The notes: generated by a model from the letters alone, not told the origin. A DNA stretch of 8,140 bases from Smithellaceae bacterium (GCA_028701435.1 JAQVQT010000080.1:1-8140), one strand, 5' to 3'; shown: positions 1-6,933, counted from the first letter of the stretch. Numbers and translations are program-made.

Positions 1-1
1 G

Positions 2-301
2 GAAAAACCGGCAGCGGCAAAAGAAGTAAAGACCAAAAAAGAAAAGCAGCAGAGAGAGAAGACAAAATTGTCTTTCAAGGAAACAAAAGAACTGGAAGAA
101 CTGCCGCCCAGAATCGGAAAGATGGAAAAAGAAAAGGCGGAACTTTTGGAATTGTTGAATTCTCCGGATTTGTATAAAACCCATAATCCCTCCCGCGCGC
201 TGGATGTGAACAACCGGCTGGCAGAGCTGGAGACGGATTTGACCGCGGCCTACGACCGCTGGGACGCATTGGAAGAACTGGCGGCAAAGTTTTCAGCTTA
301 G
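2..301 (+). CDS. ABC-F family ATPase (Uup-like), C-terminal fragment, 5' end outside window
   Basis: This is the last 99 codons of a gene that starts before the window; the stop is TAG at 299-301. The visible protein opens with a Lys/Glu/Gln-rich charged linker (about residues 1-25 of the fragment). It continues into KLSFKETKELEELPPRIG, a heptad-like Leu/Glu pattern, then SPDLYK and a final helix with LAELETDLTAAYDRWDALEEL. This matches the ABC transporter C-terminal coiled-coil domain found at the end of Uup-type ABC-F proteins. In that family two soluble ATPase modules act on the ribosome or on nucleic acid rather than in transport, and the C-terminal coiled coil binds DNA in E. coli Uup. 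The nucleotide-binding domains lie outside the window, so the assignment rests on the tail alone. Other ABC-F subfamilies with a similar tail cannot be fully excluded. Confidence 0.82.
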   Translation, partial: EKPAAAKEVKTKKEKQQREKTKLSFKETKELEELPPRIGKMEKEKAELLELLNSPDLYKTHNPSRALDVNNRLAELETDLTAAYDRWDALEELAAKFSA

Positions 302-314
302 AGGGTATGAAATG

Positions 315-340
315 ATCATCCGGTTGATGATTTCTTCTTT
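315..340 (+). terminator. Possible weak intrinsic terminator after the ABC-F gene
   Basis: A short inverted repeat pairs ATCATC (315-320) with GATGAT (326-331) around the 5-nt loop CGGTT. The pyrimidine-rich TTTCTTCTTT (331-340) follows. The stem is only 6 bp and AT-rich, and the T tract is interrupted, so this is at best a weak terminator. Its place 14 bp after the stop codon and just before the next gene's promoter is suitable. Confidence 0.25.
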
Positions 341-341
341 A

Positions 342-369
342 TTGATTAGAAGATTGAAAGCTATATAAT
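342..369 (+). promoter_or_regulatory. Sigma70-like promoter for the CNNM gene
   Basis: A perfect TATAAT -10 element lies at 364-369. A -35-like TTGATT (4 of 6 matches to TTGACA) lies at 342-347, with 16 bp between them. A start site near 376 would give a leader of about 28 nt before the ATG at 404. This suggests that the CNNM gene is transcribed independently of the upstream ABC-F gene. Confidence 0.55.
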
Positions 370-403
370 TTTACCTTACGATTAAGACAGTAGGACAACC
401 CAT

Positions 404-1651
404 ATGAAATATTCATATAAGACCGCATGCATCATTTCATTTTCTGTCATCATCTTAACATTTACCTCGATCTCTGCTTTTGGCTCTGAGGCTTCAGGCC
501 TGTTCAATATCGGCAATATGAGTCATGATATTGTGATGTTAATAGCCTATGTTCTTCTGGCTTTGTTGTTTTCATTTCTATGTTCGATAGCGGAAGCTGT
601 TTTATTAAGTATTACGCCTTCATATATCGAGGAACAGAAAGAAAAAAATCCCAAGCGGGCGGCTCACTTGAAGCGACTGAAACAGGATAATGTGGATCGA
701 TCGCTTGCCGCAATTTTAACATTGAACACGATCGCACATACCGTTGGCGCAATCGGGGCGGGTGCCAAGGCTACAGTCGTGTTTGGAAGCGCATGGTTTG
801 GAGTCTTCTCGGCGGTTATGACATTGATGATACTTTTTCTTTCAGAAATCGTTCCCAAAACGATTGGCGCCATTTACTGGCCAAAGCTCGTTGGCCCTAC
901 GGTTATTTTCGTGCGAACCCTCATCGTGACGCTGTTCCCGATCGTCTGGATTTCGGAAAGGATGACAAAATTTATTTCACACGGAAAGAATCTGCACATT
1001 TTCAGCAGAGACGAGTTTGTCGCCATGGCAAGGATAGGCGAACAATCCGGACATATAGATGATAACGAGGCGCGGATTATCAAGAATCTCTTCCGGTTGG
1101 GGTCAATCAATGTAACAGACATCATGACTCCTCGTACTGTGATTACGGCGCTTTCCGATGATAAATCGGTAGCGGACGCGTCGGAATATGTTGCAAAAAT
1201 ACCATTTTCGCGAATCCCGATCTATGAGAGGGATATAGACAATATAACCGGCTTTGTTTTGAGAGATGATGTGCTTCTGAGAGATAACCAGCAAAGAGGG
1301 AATGAATTACTCAAGGCCTTAAGAAGGGATATTCTAATTGTTCCGGAGTCGGTGGTGCTTACAGGTTTGCTGGAAAATTTTCTTAAAGGGCGTCAGCACA
1401 TCGCCATTGTCGTTGATGAATATGGCGGAACAATGGGTCTTGTCACACTCGAAGATTTAGTTGAAACATTGATGGGTTTAGAAATTGTAGATGAAATGGA
1501 CACGGTTGTAGATATGCGTGTTCTTGCCAGAAAAAAATGGGAAGAACGCGCAAGAGCGCTTGGCATCAATAGTGATATCGACGAAAGAGACCCATTCGAA
1601 AAATTAAATGTTCTGCCAAACGATTCAGCGAAGTCTGATACCCGGGAGTGA
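404..1651 (+). CDS. CNNM/DUF21-CBS membrane protein (HlyC/CorC-related)
   Basis: A 415-residue inner-membrane protein of the CNNM/CorC family, whose members are linked to Mg2+ (and sometimes Co2+) export or homeostasis. A hydrophobic N-terminus (about residues 8-27) resembles a signal peptide or first membrane segment. The DUF21 transmembrane domain (about 40-200) carries the expected motifs: SIAEA (61-65), NTIAHTVGA (from N108) and SEIVPKT (147-153). Two CBS domains follow: the first begins near VTDIMTPRT (237-245), and the second includes DEYGG (338-342) and ends with GLEIVDEMD. CBS pairs commonly bind adenine nucleotides. The protein ends in a charged tail of about 50 residues and lacks the C-terminal CorC_HlyC domain of the longer relatives. 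AGGA at 392-395, 8 nt upstream, supports the ATG at 404. The gene is visibly more AT-rich than purL and purQ. The family is secure; the transported ion is not shown. Confidence 0.9.
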   Translation: MKYSYKTACIISFSVIILTFTSISAFGSEASGLFNIGNMSHDIVMLIAYVLLALLFSFLCSIAEAVLLSITPSYIEEQKEKNPKRAAHLKRLKQDNVDRSLAAILTLNTIAHTVGAIGAGAKATVVFGSAWFGVFSAVMTLMILFLSEIVPKTIGAIYWPKLVGPTVIFVRTLIVTLFPIVWISERMTKFISHGKNLHIFSRDEFVAMARIGEQSGHIDDNEARIIKNLFRLGSINVTDIMTPRTVITALSDDKSVADASEYVAKIPFSRIPIYERDIDNITGFVLRDDVLLRDNQQRGNELLKALRRDILIVPESVVLTGLLENFLKGRQHIAIVVDEYGGTMGLVTLEDLVETLMGLEIVDEMDTVVDMRVLARKKWEERARALGINSDIDERDPFEKLNVLPNDSAKSDTRE

Positions 1652-1718
1652 TGATCGTTGGTGCGTATCGTATAGTAATCGGTAAGAGAAAAGGACGCAT
1701 CAACCGGATGAAATTGAA

Positions 1719-2231
1719 ATGAATCTAAAAAACGTAAACTTTCCCCGGCAGCTTGAAGCGGCAGGCCTCGCGGAAAAAATCCGTCTGGCTTTAGCGGAGC
1801 GTCAAACAAAACTCTGGCCGGAAGGAAAAATGGAAGTGCCCGTGTTGCGCATCAGTGAATCCCTGATCGCGACGATCAGAAATGCCCGCCTGCAAAGACG
1901 CATCCGCTTCGGGTTTGATGATATATTTGAAAAGCTTGCCGCCGAGAAAAAAGGCATTGACGAAATGCTGCAAAAGAATAAATCCCAGCAAAATTATAGG
2001 GTTTCGCGTCTACTTTTGTTTTCCAACGACGGGGCGGAACGCCTCTATCGCCATATCGAGCAGGCTTTAGTCGAGCACCGTCTCCGCATTCTGGGCTGCC
2101 AGTTGGACATCGACGGCAAAGAGTTGGGGCGGTTGATTGCCGGAAGAAGCGCCGGCATCAAGGTGATTCTGGTGGAGCACAAGGACGCGGTCTCCGATGT
2201 CCTGCGGGCGCTTGCGGAAGGAAGGCAATGA
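1719..2231 (+). CDS. Conserved-looking hypothetical protein, 170 aa, soluble
   Basis: I do not recognise a named family. The ATG at 1719 has GGA at 1706-1708, 10 nt upstream, and the gene lies 67 bp after the CNNM stop. The protein has no signal peptide or membrane segment, so it is probably cytoplasmic. The N-terminal half is basic and helical in character (RQTKLWPEGK, then RNARLQRRIRFGFDDIFEKLAAEKKGIDE). The C-terminal half alternates short hydrophobic strands and helices (RLLLFSNDGAERLYRHIEQAL, LRILGCQLDIDGKEL, IKVILVEHKDAVSDVLRAL), suggesting a small alpha/beta fold. Base composition and codon use look like those of purL rather than the AT-rich CNNM gene, and there is no competing long frame with a better ribosome site. 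It is likely a real gene of unknown role. Co-transcription with either neighbour is not shown. Confidence 0.72.
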   Translation: MNLKNVNFPRQLEAAGLAEKIRLALAERQTKLWPEGKMEVPVLRISESLIATIRNARLQRRIRFGFDDIFEKLAAEKKGIDEMLQKNKSQQNYRVSRLLLFSNDGAERLYRHIEQALVEHRLRILGCQLDIDGKELGRLIAGRSAGIKVILVEHKDAVSDVLRALAEGRQ

Positions 2232-2261
2232 CCGGCAAAGATTGGATCCTGATTTGCCGGT
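2231..2261 (+). other. Stem-loop beginning at the stop codon of the 170-aa gene
   Basis: A perfect 9-bp inverted repeat, ACCGGCAAA (2231-2239) with TTTGCCGGT (2253-2261), encloses a 13-nt loop that contains GGATCC. GCA (2225-2227) and TGC (2262-2264) could extend it across a 3-nt bulge. The first base of the left arm is the last base of the TGA stop. No run of T follows, so it is not a classic intrinsic terminator. It could stabilise the mRNA 3' end, attenuate transcription into purL, or bind a protein. Confidence 0.45.
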
Positions 2262-2289
2262 TGCATAATCAAGGTCTTTTGGGTATAGG
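2242..2289 (+). promoter_or_regulatory. Candidate promoter(s) upstream of purL
   Basis: Two overlapping, imperfect sigma70-like pairs are visible. One is TTGGAT (2242-2247), 16 bp, then CATAAT (2264-2269), whose -10 matches at 5 of 6 positions. The other is TTGCAT (2261-2266), 17 bp, then TATAGG (2284-2289), whose -10 matches at 4 of 6. Both have poor -35 elements. Either would put the start in the spacer before purL. No PurR operator or purine riboswitch was recognised here. Confidence 0.25.
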
Positions 2290-2342
2290 CCATCTGCAAG
2301 GTTTCAACGGATCAAAAACAGTAAACTGGTCAAGGCAAGTTC

Positions 2343-5324
2343 ATGTCCAATCGAATTGAAGTCGGTTTTAGGGAAGGCATTCGCGACGCGCTGGGCGAAA
2401 AGACGAAAAAACGCATCATCGACAACCTGGGACTGCCGGTTGCAGGCGCCGCGACCATCGAAGTGTATACCATTGAAGGCGAACTGACCGCGGGTGAGCT
2501 TCGCCGCGCCGCGGCCGGGCCTCTTTCCGACCCGGTGATTCAGGCGTATGCGATCAATAAGCCGCTTGCCAAAAATTTCGACTGGCTCATTGAAGTGGGC
2601 TTTCGTCCCGGCGTCACCGACAATGTCGGCAAAACCGCGCGCGAAGCGATCACGCTTTTGCTGGGCGATAGCCTCGGTGAAAGAAAAATCAGCGTCTACA
2701 CCTCCCGCCAGTATCTGGTCTCCGGCCCGATTTCCAGGGCCGATGCGCAAAACATCGCCTCCGGCCTGCTCGCCAACGACCTCATCGAGCGCCACCAGGT
2801 GGTCGGCAAAGCGGAGTTTGATTTTACAGGCGGCATGCCCGTGCATATTCCGCAGGTCACGGGCAGGGACGAGCCGCGGGTGGAGACGATCAATCTGACA
2901 AAGCTCGCCGCCGCGGCGCTTTTGAAAATCAGCCGGGAAAAGCTCCTTGCTCTCAATCTTGAAGAGATGCAGGCGATCGCCCGGTACTTTGCCGATCCTT
3001 TGATCGTCAAAGCCCGTGGAAAATTCGGCCTGGACGAAAACACAACCGACGTGGAGCTGGAGTGCCTCGCGCAGACCTGGTCGGAGCACTGCAAGCATAA
3101 AATCTTTAACAGCCGCATCGAGTACAACGACGGGCGCACGAAAAAAATCATCAACTCGCTTTTTAAAACCTATATCAAAGGCTCGACGGCGAAAATCCGC
3201 AAAGCCAAGGGGAAGAAGGACTTTTGTCTGTCGGTGTTCGTCGACAACGCGGGCGTCATCAAGTTCAACAAAGACCACAATCTGGTCTTTAAAGTGGAGA
3301 CGCACAACTCTCCCTCCGCACTCGATCCCTACGGCGGGGCGCTCACCGGCATTGTCGGCGTCAACCGCGATCCGTTCGGCACGGGCCTCGGCGCAAAACT
3401 CATTTTCAACACGGATGTGTTTTGCTTTGCCTCGCCCTTTCACAAAAAGAAACTGCCGCCCCGCATCCTGCACCCTAGGCGCATTTACGAGGGCGTGCGC
3501 GAAGGCGTGGAGCACGGCGGCAACAAAAGCGGCATTCCCACGGTGAACGGCAGCATCGTCTTTGACGAGCGCTACCTGGGCAAGCCCCTGGTGTATTGCG
3601 GCACAGCCGGCATCATGCCCGCCCGGCAAAACGGCAAACCGACGCACGGCAAGGAAATCAAATCAGGAGACGTCATCATCATGACGGGCGGCCGGATCGG
3701 CAAGGACGGCATTCACGGCGCGACGTTTTCATCGGAAGAGCTGCACGAAGGCTCGCCGGTAACGGCCGTGCAGATTGGCGACCCGATCACGCAAAAGAAA
3801 ATGACGGACTTTCTGCTCAAAGCCCGCGATCGGGGGCTGTACCGTGCGCTCACGGACAACGGCGCGGGCGGGCTGTCGTCCTCCATCGGCGAGATGGCGA
3901 CTTACTCCGGCGGCTGTGAAATTGACCTTTCGCTGGCTCCCTTGAAATACGCGGGCTTGCAGCCCTGGGAAATCCTGGTCTCGGAGGCGCAGGAGCGCAT
4001 GTCGCTGGCCGTCGATTCGAAAAAAGTCGGCAAATTCATGGATCTGGCCGCGAAGATGAGTGTGGAAGCCACGGTGCTGGGCCGGTTTACGAATTCCGGA
4101 AAGTTTCACGTGCGCTACGGCGAAAAGACCGTGGCGTATCTCGACATGGATTTTCTGCACGACGGCGTTCCGCAGATGAAGCTTCAGGCCCGCTGGAAAG
4201 CGCCGAAGCATCCCGAACCCAGGTTTTCCGCACCGGCCGATTTAGGGAAGGCCCTGGCACAGATGCTGGCTCGTTTAAATATCTGTTCGAAAGAATCCGT
4301 TGTACGTCAGTACGATCATGAAGTTCAGGGCGGTTCCGTGGTGAAACCGCTGGTGGGCGCGCAAAACGATGGGCCGTCGGATGCGGGCGTCGTCCGGCCC
4401 GTGCTCGATTCCATGGAAGGCGTGGTCGTGGCGCACGGCATCTGCCCGCGCCTGAGCGACATCGACGCCTATCACATGACCGCCTGCGCGATCGACGAAG
4501 CGGTGAGAAACGCTGTCGCCGTGGGAGTGGATATTGACCATCTGGCGGGCCTGGACAATTTCTGCTGGTGCGATCCCGTGAAATCCGCCAAGACGCCCGA
4601 CGGGGATTACAAGCTCGCGCAGCTCGTCCGCTCGAACATGGCGATTTACGACTACACCACCGCCTACGGCGTACCCTGCATTTCCGGCAAGGACAGCATG
4701 AAAAACGACTACTCCATCGGGAAGACGAAAATTTCCGTCCCGCCGACGCTGCTCTACTCGGTCATCGGCAGAATTTCCGACGTGCGCAAGGCCGTGACGA
4801 TGGACGCCAAACGGCCTCAGGATCTCGTGTACATCCTGGGAGAAACCCGCGATGAGCTGGGCGGCTCGGAATGGTTCGCCGCGCACGGCGCGATCGGCGG
4901 CAGCGTACCGCGGGTGGATGCGAAAAAAGCGATGAAGCTCTACCGCGCTTTGAATAAAGCCATTCGGGCGGGCCTGGTCGCCTCGTGCCACGACTGCTCA
5001 GACGGGGGCCTGGCCGTAGCTTTGGCCGAAACCGCCTTTGCCGGCGGTCTTGGCCTCAATATCGATTTGAAGGACGTTCCCTACAGCGGCAAAAAGCGCG
5101 ACGACTATGTTTTGTTTTCCGAGACGGCCAGCCGATTTGTCGTCACGATCCATCCAAAAGATCGGACAAATTTTGAAAAAATGATGGCGGGAAACATCGC
5201 GCGCGAAATCGGTTTTGTATCGAACGACGGCCTGCTGCAGGTGAGCGGTCTTTCCGGCAAAATGGTGATTCGGGAAAAAATAGGCAGGCTTAAGGACGCG
5301 TGGCAAAAGCCGCTGAATTTCTAG
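2343..5324 (+). CDS. purL: Phosphoribosylformylglycinamidine (FGAM) synthase, PurS-like/PurL fusion subunit
   Basis: A 993-residue cytosolic enzyme of de novo purine synthesis. With PurQ it converts FGAR, ATP and glutamine to FGAM. The N-terminus holds two PurS-like repeats with a 78-residue period: IEVGFR recurs at 5-10 and 83-88, each followed by a helix and a VYT strand. Separate-subunit organisms encode PurS as its own protein, so this is a PurS-PurL fusion, longer than stand-alone PurL (about 720-770 aa) and shorter than single-chain PurL (about 1300 aa) because the glutaminase domain is missing. The synthetase core contains WSEHCKHKIF with the predicted catalytic His249, ETHNSPSALDPYGGA (319-333) near the ATP/metal site, DNGAGG (505-510), SGKDSMK (781-787) and HDCSDGG (883-889). 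Serine replaces the usual histidine after THN, at position 323. The ATG at 2343 is preceded by AAGG at 2332-2335. purQ follows after 12 bp and supplies the missing glutaminase. Confidence 0.96.
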   Translation: MSNRIEVGFREGIRDALGEKTKKRIIDNLGLPVAGAATIEVYTIEGELTAGELRRAAAGPLSDPVIQAYAINKPLAKNFDWLIEVGFRPGVTDNVGKTAREAITLLLGDSLGERKISVYTSRQYLVSGPISRADAQNIASGLLANDLIERHQVVGKAEFDFTGGMPVHIPQVTGRDEPRVETINLTKLAAAALLKISREKLLALNLEEMQAIARYFADPLIVKARGKFGLDENTTDVELECLAQTWSEHCKHKIFNSRIEYNDGRTKKIINSLFKTYIKGSTAKIRKAKGKKDFCLSVFVDNAGVIKFNKDHNLVFKVETHNSPSALDPYGGALTGIVGVNRDPFGTGLGAKLIFNTDVFCFASPFHKKKLPPRILHPRRIYEGVREGVEHGGNKSGIPTVNGSIVFDERYLGKPLVYCGTAGIMPARQNGKPTHGKEIKSGDVIIMTGGRIGKDGIHGATFSSEELHEGSPVTAVQIGDPITQKKMTDFLLKARDRGLYRALTDNGAGGLSSSIGEMATYSGGCEIDLSLAPLKYAGLQPWEILVSEAQERMSLAVDSKKVGKFMDLAAKMSVEATVLGRFTNSGKFHVRYGEKTVAYLDMDFLHDGVPQMKLQARWKAPKHPEPRFSAPADLGKALAQMLARLNICSKESVVRQYDHEVQGGSVVKPLVGAQNDGPSDAGVVRPVLDSMEGVVVAHGICPRLSDIDAYHMTACAIDEAVRNAVAVGVDIDHLAGLDNFCWCDPVKSAKTPDGDYKLAQLVRSNMAIYDYTTAYGVPCISGKDSMKNDYSIGKTKISVPPTLLYSVIGRISDVRKAVTMDAKRPQDLVYILGETRDELGGSEWFAAHGAIGGSVPRVDAKKAMKLYRALNKAIRAGLVASCHDCSDGGLAVALAETAFAGGLGLNIDLKDVPYSGKKRDDYVLFSETASRFVVTIHPKDRTNFEKMMAGNIAREIGFVSNDGLLQVSGLSGKMVIREKIGRLKDAWQKPLNF

Positions 5325-5336
5325 GCAGGACAAAAA

Positions 5337-6161
5337 ATGGCACAAAGGGTCAAAGCGATCATTCTCACCGGCAACGGCACCAACTGCGAAATGGAAATGG
5401 CGCATGCCTGCAAGCTGGCGGGCGCCGACCGGTATGACATCGTCCATATCAGCGAGCTGCTTTTCGGCGAAAAGCGCCTTTCGGATTACAACTTCCTGAA
5501 TCTGCCGGGCGGGTTTCTCGACGGCGACGACCTGGGGTCGGCTAAGGCGGGCGCCAACCGCTTTCTTCACGCTCCGATTGCCGGCGCCGATGAAATGCTG
5601 ATCGAGGAGCTGCTTAAATTCATCAGCGCCGGAGGGCTTATTCTGGGCGTCTGCAACGGATTCCAACTGATGGTGAAGCTGGGCCTGCTTCCGGCGCTGG
5701 GCGGCAACTTTACGAGGCAAAGCGCGACCCTCACCTACAACGACTCCGGGCGCTTCGAGGACCGCTGGGTGTATCTCAAGGCTGACGCGCAGAGCCCCTG
5801 TGTTTTCACCAAAGGGCTGGATACGGTTTATTATCCCGTGCGCCACGGCGAGGGAAAATTTATTCCGGACAGCGCCGCGACGCTTGCCGCCATTGAAAAG
5901 AAAAACCTGGCCGTCTTCCGGTACTGCGACGCCGACGGCGCGCCGACCATGGACTACCCGGCCAACCCCAACGGCTCGGCGAGCGCCATCGCCGGCATCT
6001 GCAATGAGTCGGGACGGCTCTTCGGCCTGATGCCGCACCCCGAAGCGTTTCTGCACCGCACCAACCACCCGCGCTGGACGCGCGAGAATCTTCCCGAGGA
6101 AGGCCAGGGGCTCGCCATCTTCAAAAATGCCGTCTCTTTTATTCGCAGCGGAGATTTTTAG
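5337..6161 (+). CDS. purQ: FGAM synthase glutaminase subunit PurQ
   Basis: A 274-residue class I glutamine amidotransferase that hydrolyses glutamine and passes ammonia to PurL. The start is supported by AGGA at 5327-5330, 6 nt before the ATG. Visible motifs are TGNGTNCE (11-18, the family's substrate loop), PGGFLDGDDLG (57-67), the nucleophile elbow GVCNGFQ with Cys106, and MPHPE with His234 and Glu236 completing the triad. At 274 residues it is longer than Bacillus-type PurQ (about 225 aa) and closer to the glutaminase domain of single-chain PurL. That fits its partner being the long PurS-PurL fusion. The 12-bp gap from purL suggests co-transcription and coupled expression. Its stop codon is 2 bp from the stop of the convergent minus-strand gene, with no clear terminator between. 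Confidence 0.95.
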   Translation: MAQRVKAIILTGNGTNCEMEMAHACKLAGADRYDIVHISELLFGEKRLSDYNFLNLPGGFLDGDDLGSAKAGANRFLHAPIAGADEMLIEELLKFISAGGLILGVCNGFQLMVKLGLLPALGGNFTRQSATLTYNDSGRFEDRWVYLKADAQSPCVFTKGLDTVYYPVRHGEGKFIPDSAATLAAIEKKNLAVFRYCDADGAPTMDYPANPNGSASAIAGICNESGRLFGLMPHPEAFLHRTNHPRWTRENLPEEGQGLAIFKNAVSFIRSGDF

Positions 6162-6163
6162 CG

Positions 6164-6505
6164 CTATTGTTCCTGTTTTGTGCAGGATTTCAATTTGCCG
6201 TCATTGAAAAAAGAAATGAGAGCGTCCGGTTTGCAGCGAATCCCGGAGATGGCAACCTCCTCATACAGCATGCAGGCTTCCAGGTTGCCGTCGGCGTAAA
6301 AGCTGATCATGGCGCTTCCTTTGCAGGTGATGTTGTTTGCGTCATAAGGATCTTTGAGCGTGCAGGCTTTCACCGGCCCGTTTTCATAAAATTCAATGTT
6401 TGCGTCGGCGTTGCAAATCGACGGATCCGCGGCAAAGGCGTTTGGGCAAAGCAGCGATCCCGTCAACAGCAAAACCCCAAATAAAAAAATCCTGATCCTT
6501 TTCAT
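6164..6505 (-). CDS. Small secreted protein of three 30-residue Cys-framed repeats
   Basis: A 113-residue exported protein. The ATG at 6505 is chosen because a strong AGGAGG (6515-6520 on the plus strand as CCTCCT) sits 9 nt upstream and translation then opens with a typical Sec signal peptide: MKRIR, a hydrophobic core, and AFA before Ala26 as likely cleavage site. An in-frame ATG at 6556 would add 17 residues before the signal and overlaps the upstream stop as TGATG; it looks less likely. The mature protein is almost entirely three repeats with the core I-[ES]-F-[YF]-x-[ND]-G-x-[VL]-[KE]-[AS]-C. Cysteines fall at 31/48, 61/78 and 91/108, always 17 apart and with an exact 30-residue period. 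The core resembles MORN-type repeats. Six paired cysteines suggest disulfides in the periplasm or outside the cell. Function is unknown. Last gene of the minus-strand cluster. Confidence 0.8.
   Translation of the reverse strand: MKRIRIFLFGVLLLTGSLLCPNAFAADPSICNADANIEFYENGPVKACTLKDPYDANNITCKGSAMISFYADGNLEACMLYEEVAISGIRCKPDALISFFNDGKLKSCTKQEQ
6167..6415 (-). repeat. Three in-frame 90-bp coding repeats (protein level)
   Basis: Repeat units correspond to residues 31-60 (6415-6326), 61-90 (6325-6236) and 91-113 (6235-6167, last one shortened). Each starts with Cys, contains ISFY-type strand residues followed by a D/N-G turn, and has a second Cys 17 residues after the first. The similarity is clear in protein but much weaker in DNA, so the duplication is old rather than a recent tandem expansion. 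Confidence 0.75.
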
Positions 6506-6555
6506 ACCCAAGGGCCTCCTTGTGTTTTTTGACTCTGCCTCAAGCGTACAGGACA

Positions 6556-6843
6556 TCAATCACATTTCTTCGGAACGGCTTTCCCGTCTTTTTCGGTGTA
6601 AACCTGCATGATGGAAAAATTGAATGAATTATCGGAAGACATCATCAGAAATACATGTCCTTCCATGCAAAAGGAAGTGATGGTGCTGGAGCCTTCGCCG
6701 GAATAATTGCGAAAGGCCAGCTTTTCGCGGGCCAGCTCTTTGGTCGCTTTGGGTTTTGCGTAACTGTCCTCTGCCGCAAATATCTGCGGCGCAAACAGGA
6801 ATGATACGATCAACATTAGAATGATGCATAAAGCCTTTTTCAT
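6556..6843 (-). CDS. Small secreted protein of unknown function, 95 aa
   Basis: The ATG at 6843 follows a near-perfect Shine-Dalgarno AAGGAGGG (plus-strand CCCTCCTT at 6848-6855), which favours it over an upstream in-frame ATG at 6873. The protein begins MKK, has a hydrophobic core (about residues 4-22) and an AA pair at 23-24 before EDSYAK, a typical Sec signal peptide with cleavage near residue 23 or 24. The mature part of about 70 residues has a Lys/Glu-rich N-terminal stretch, then FCMEGHVFLMMSSD and a C-terminal VPKKCD. Its two cysteines, Cys59 and Cys94, could form one disulfide. I recognise no family. It lies 50 bp upstream of the repeat protein and 90 bp downstream of the lipoprotein gene, with the same strand and export theme, so co-transcription is plausible. 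Confidence 0.75.
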   Translation of the reverse strand: MKKALCIILMLIVSFLFAPQIFAAEDSYAKPKATKELAREKLAFRNYSGEGSSTITSFCMEGHVFLMMSSDNSFNFSIMQVYTEKDGKAVPKKCD

Positions 6844-6933
6844 AAAACCCTCCTTGTTTGCCTCTTGATTCATTCTGCGGCCTCTTTATGCGGACGCCCG
6901 TCGAAGCGGCCGGAGACCAAATGCCTGCACCCG

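Noticed and set aside
1393..1809. Minus-strand open frame across the CNNM/170-aa gene junction
   Set aside because: It overlaps the CBS-coding region and the start of the next gene, and encodes no recognisable domain.
2232..2342. Purine riboswitch or PurR box upstream of purL
   Set aside because: The 111-bp spacer holds only one simple stem-loop. I cannot see the three-way junction core of a purine riboswitch or a recognisable operator.
2304..3647. Long minus-strand open frame (447 codons) antisense to purL
   Set aside because: It lies fully opposite the unambiguous PurL frame, has low-complexity Arg/Ala/Val-rich content typical of the antisense of GC-rich genes, and shows no recognisable motif.
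4998..6068. Long minus-strand open frame (356 codons) antisense to the purL 3' end and purQ
   Set aside because: It spans the opposite strand of two well-supported genes and has no family motifs; it is a by-product of their codon use.
6446..6457. Possible lipobox in the repeat protein signal (SLLC, Cys20)
   Set aside because: The residue before Cys is Leu rather than Gly/Ala/Ser, and a better signal peptidase I site (AFA) follows, so it is not called a lipoprotein.
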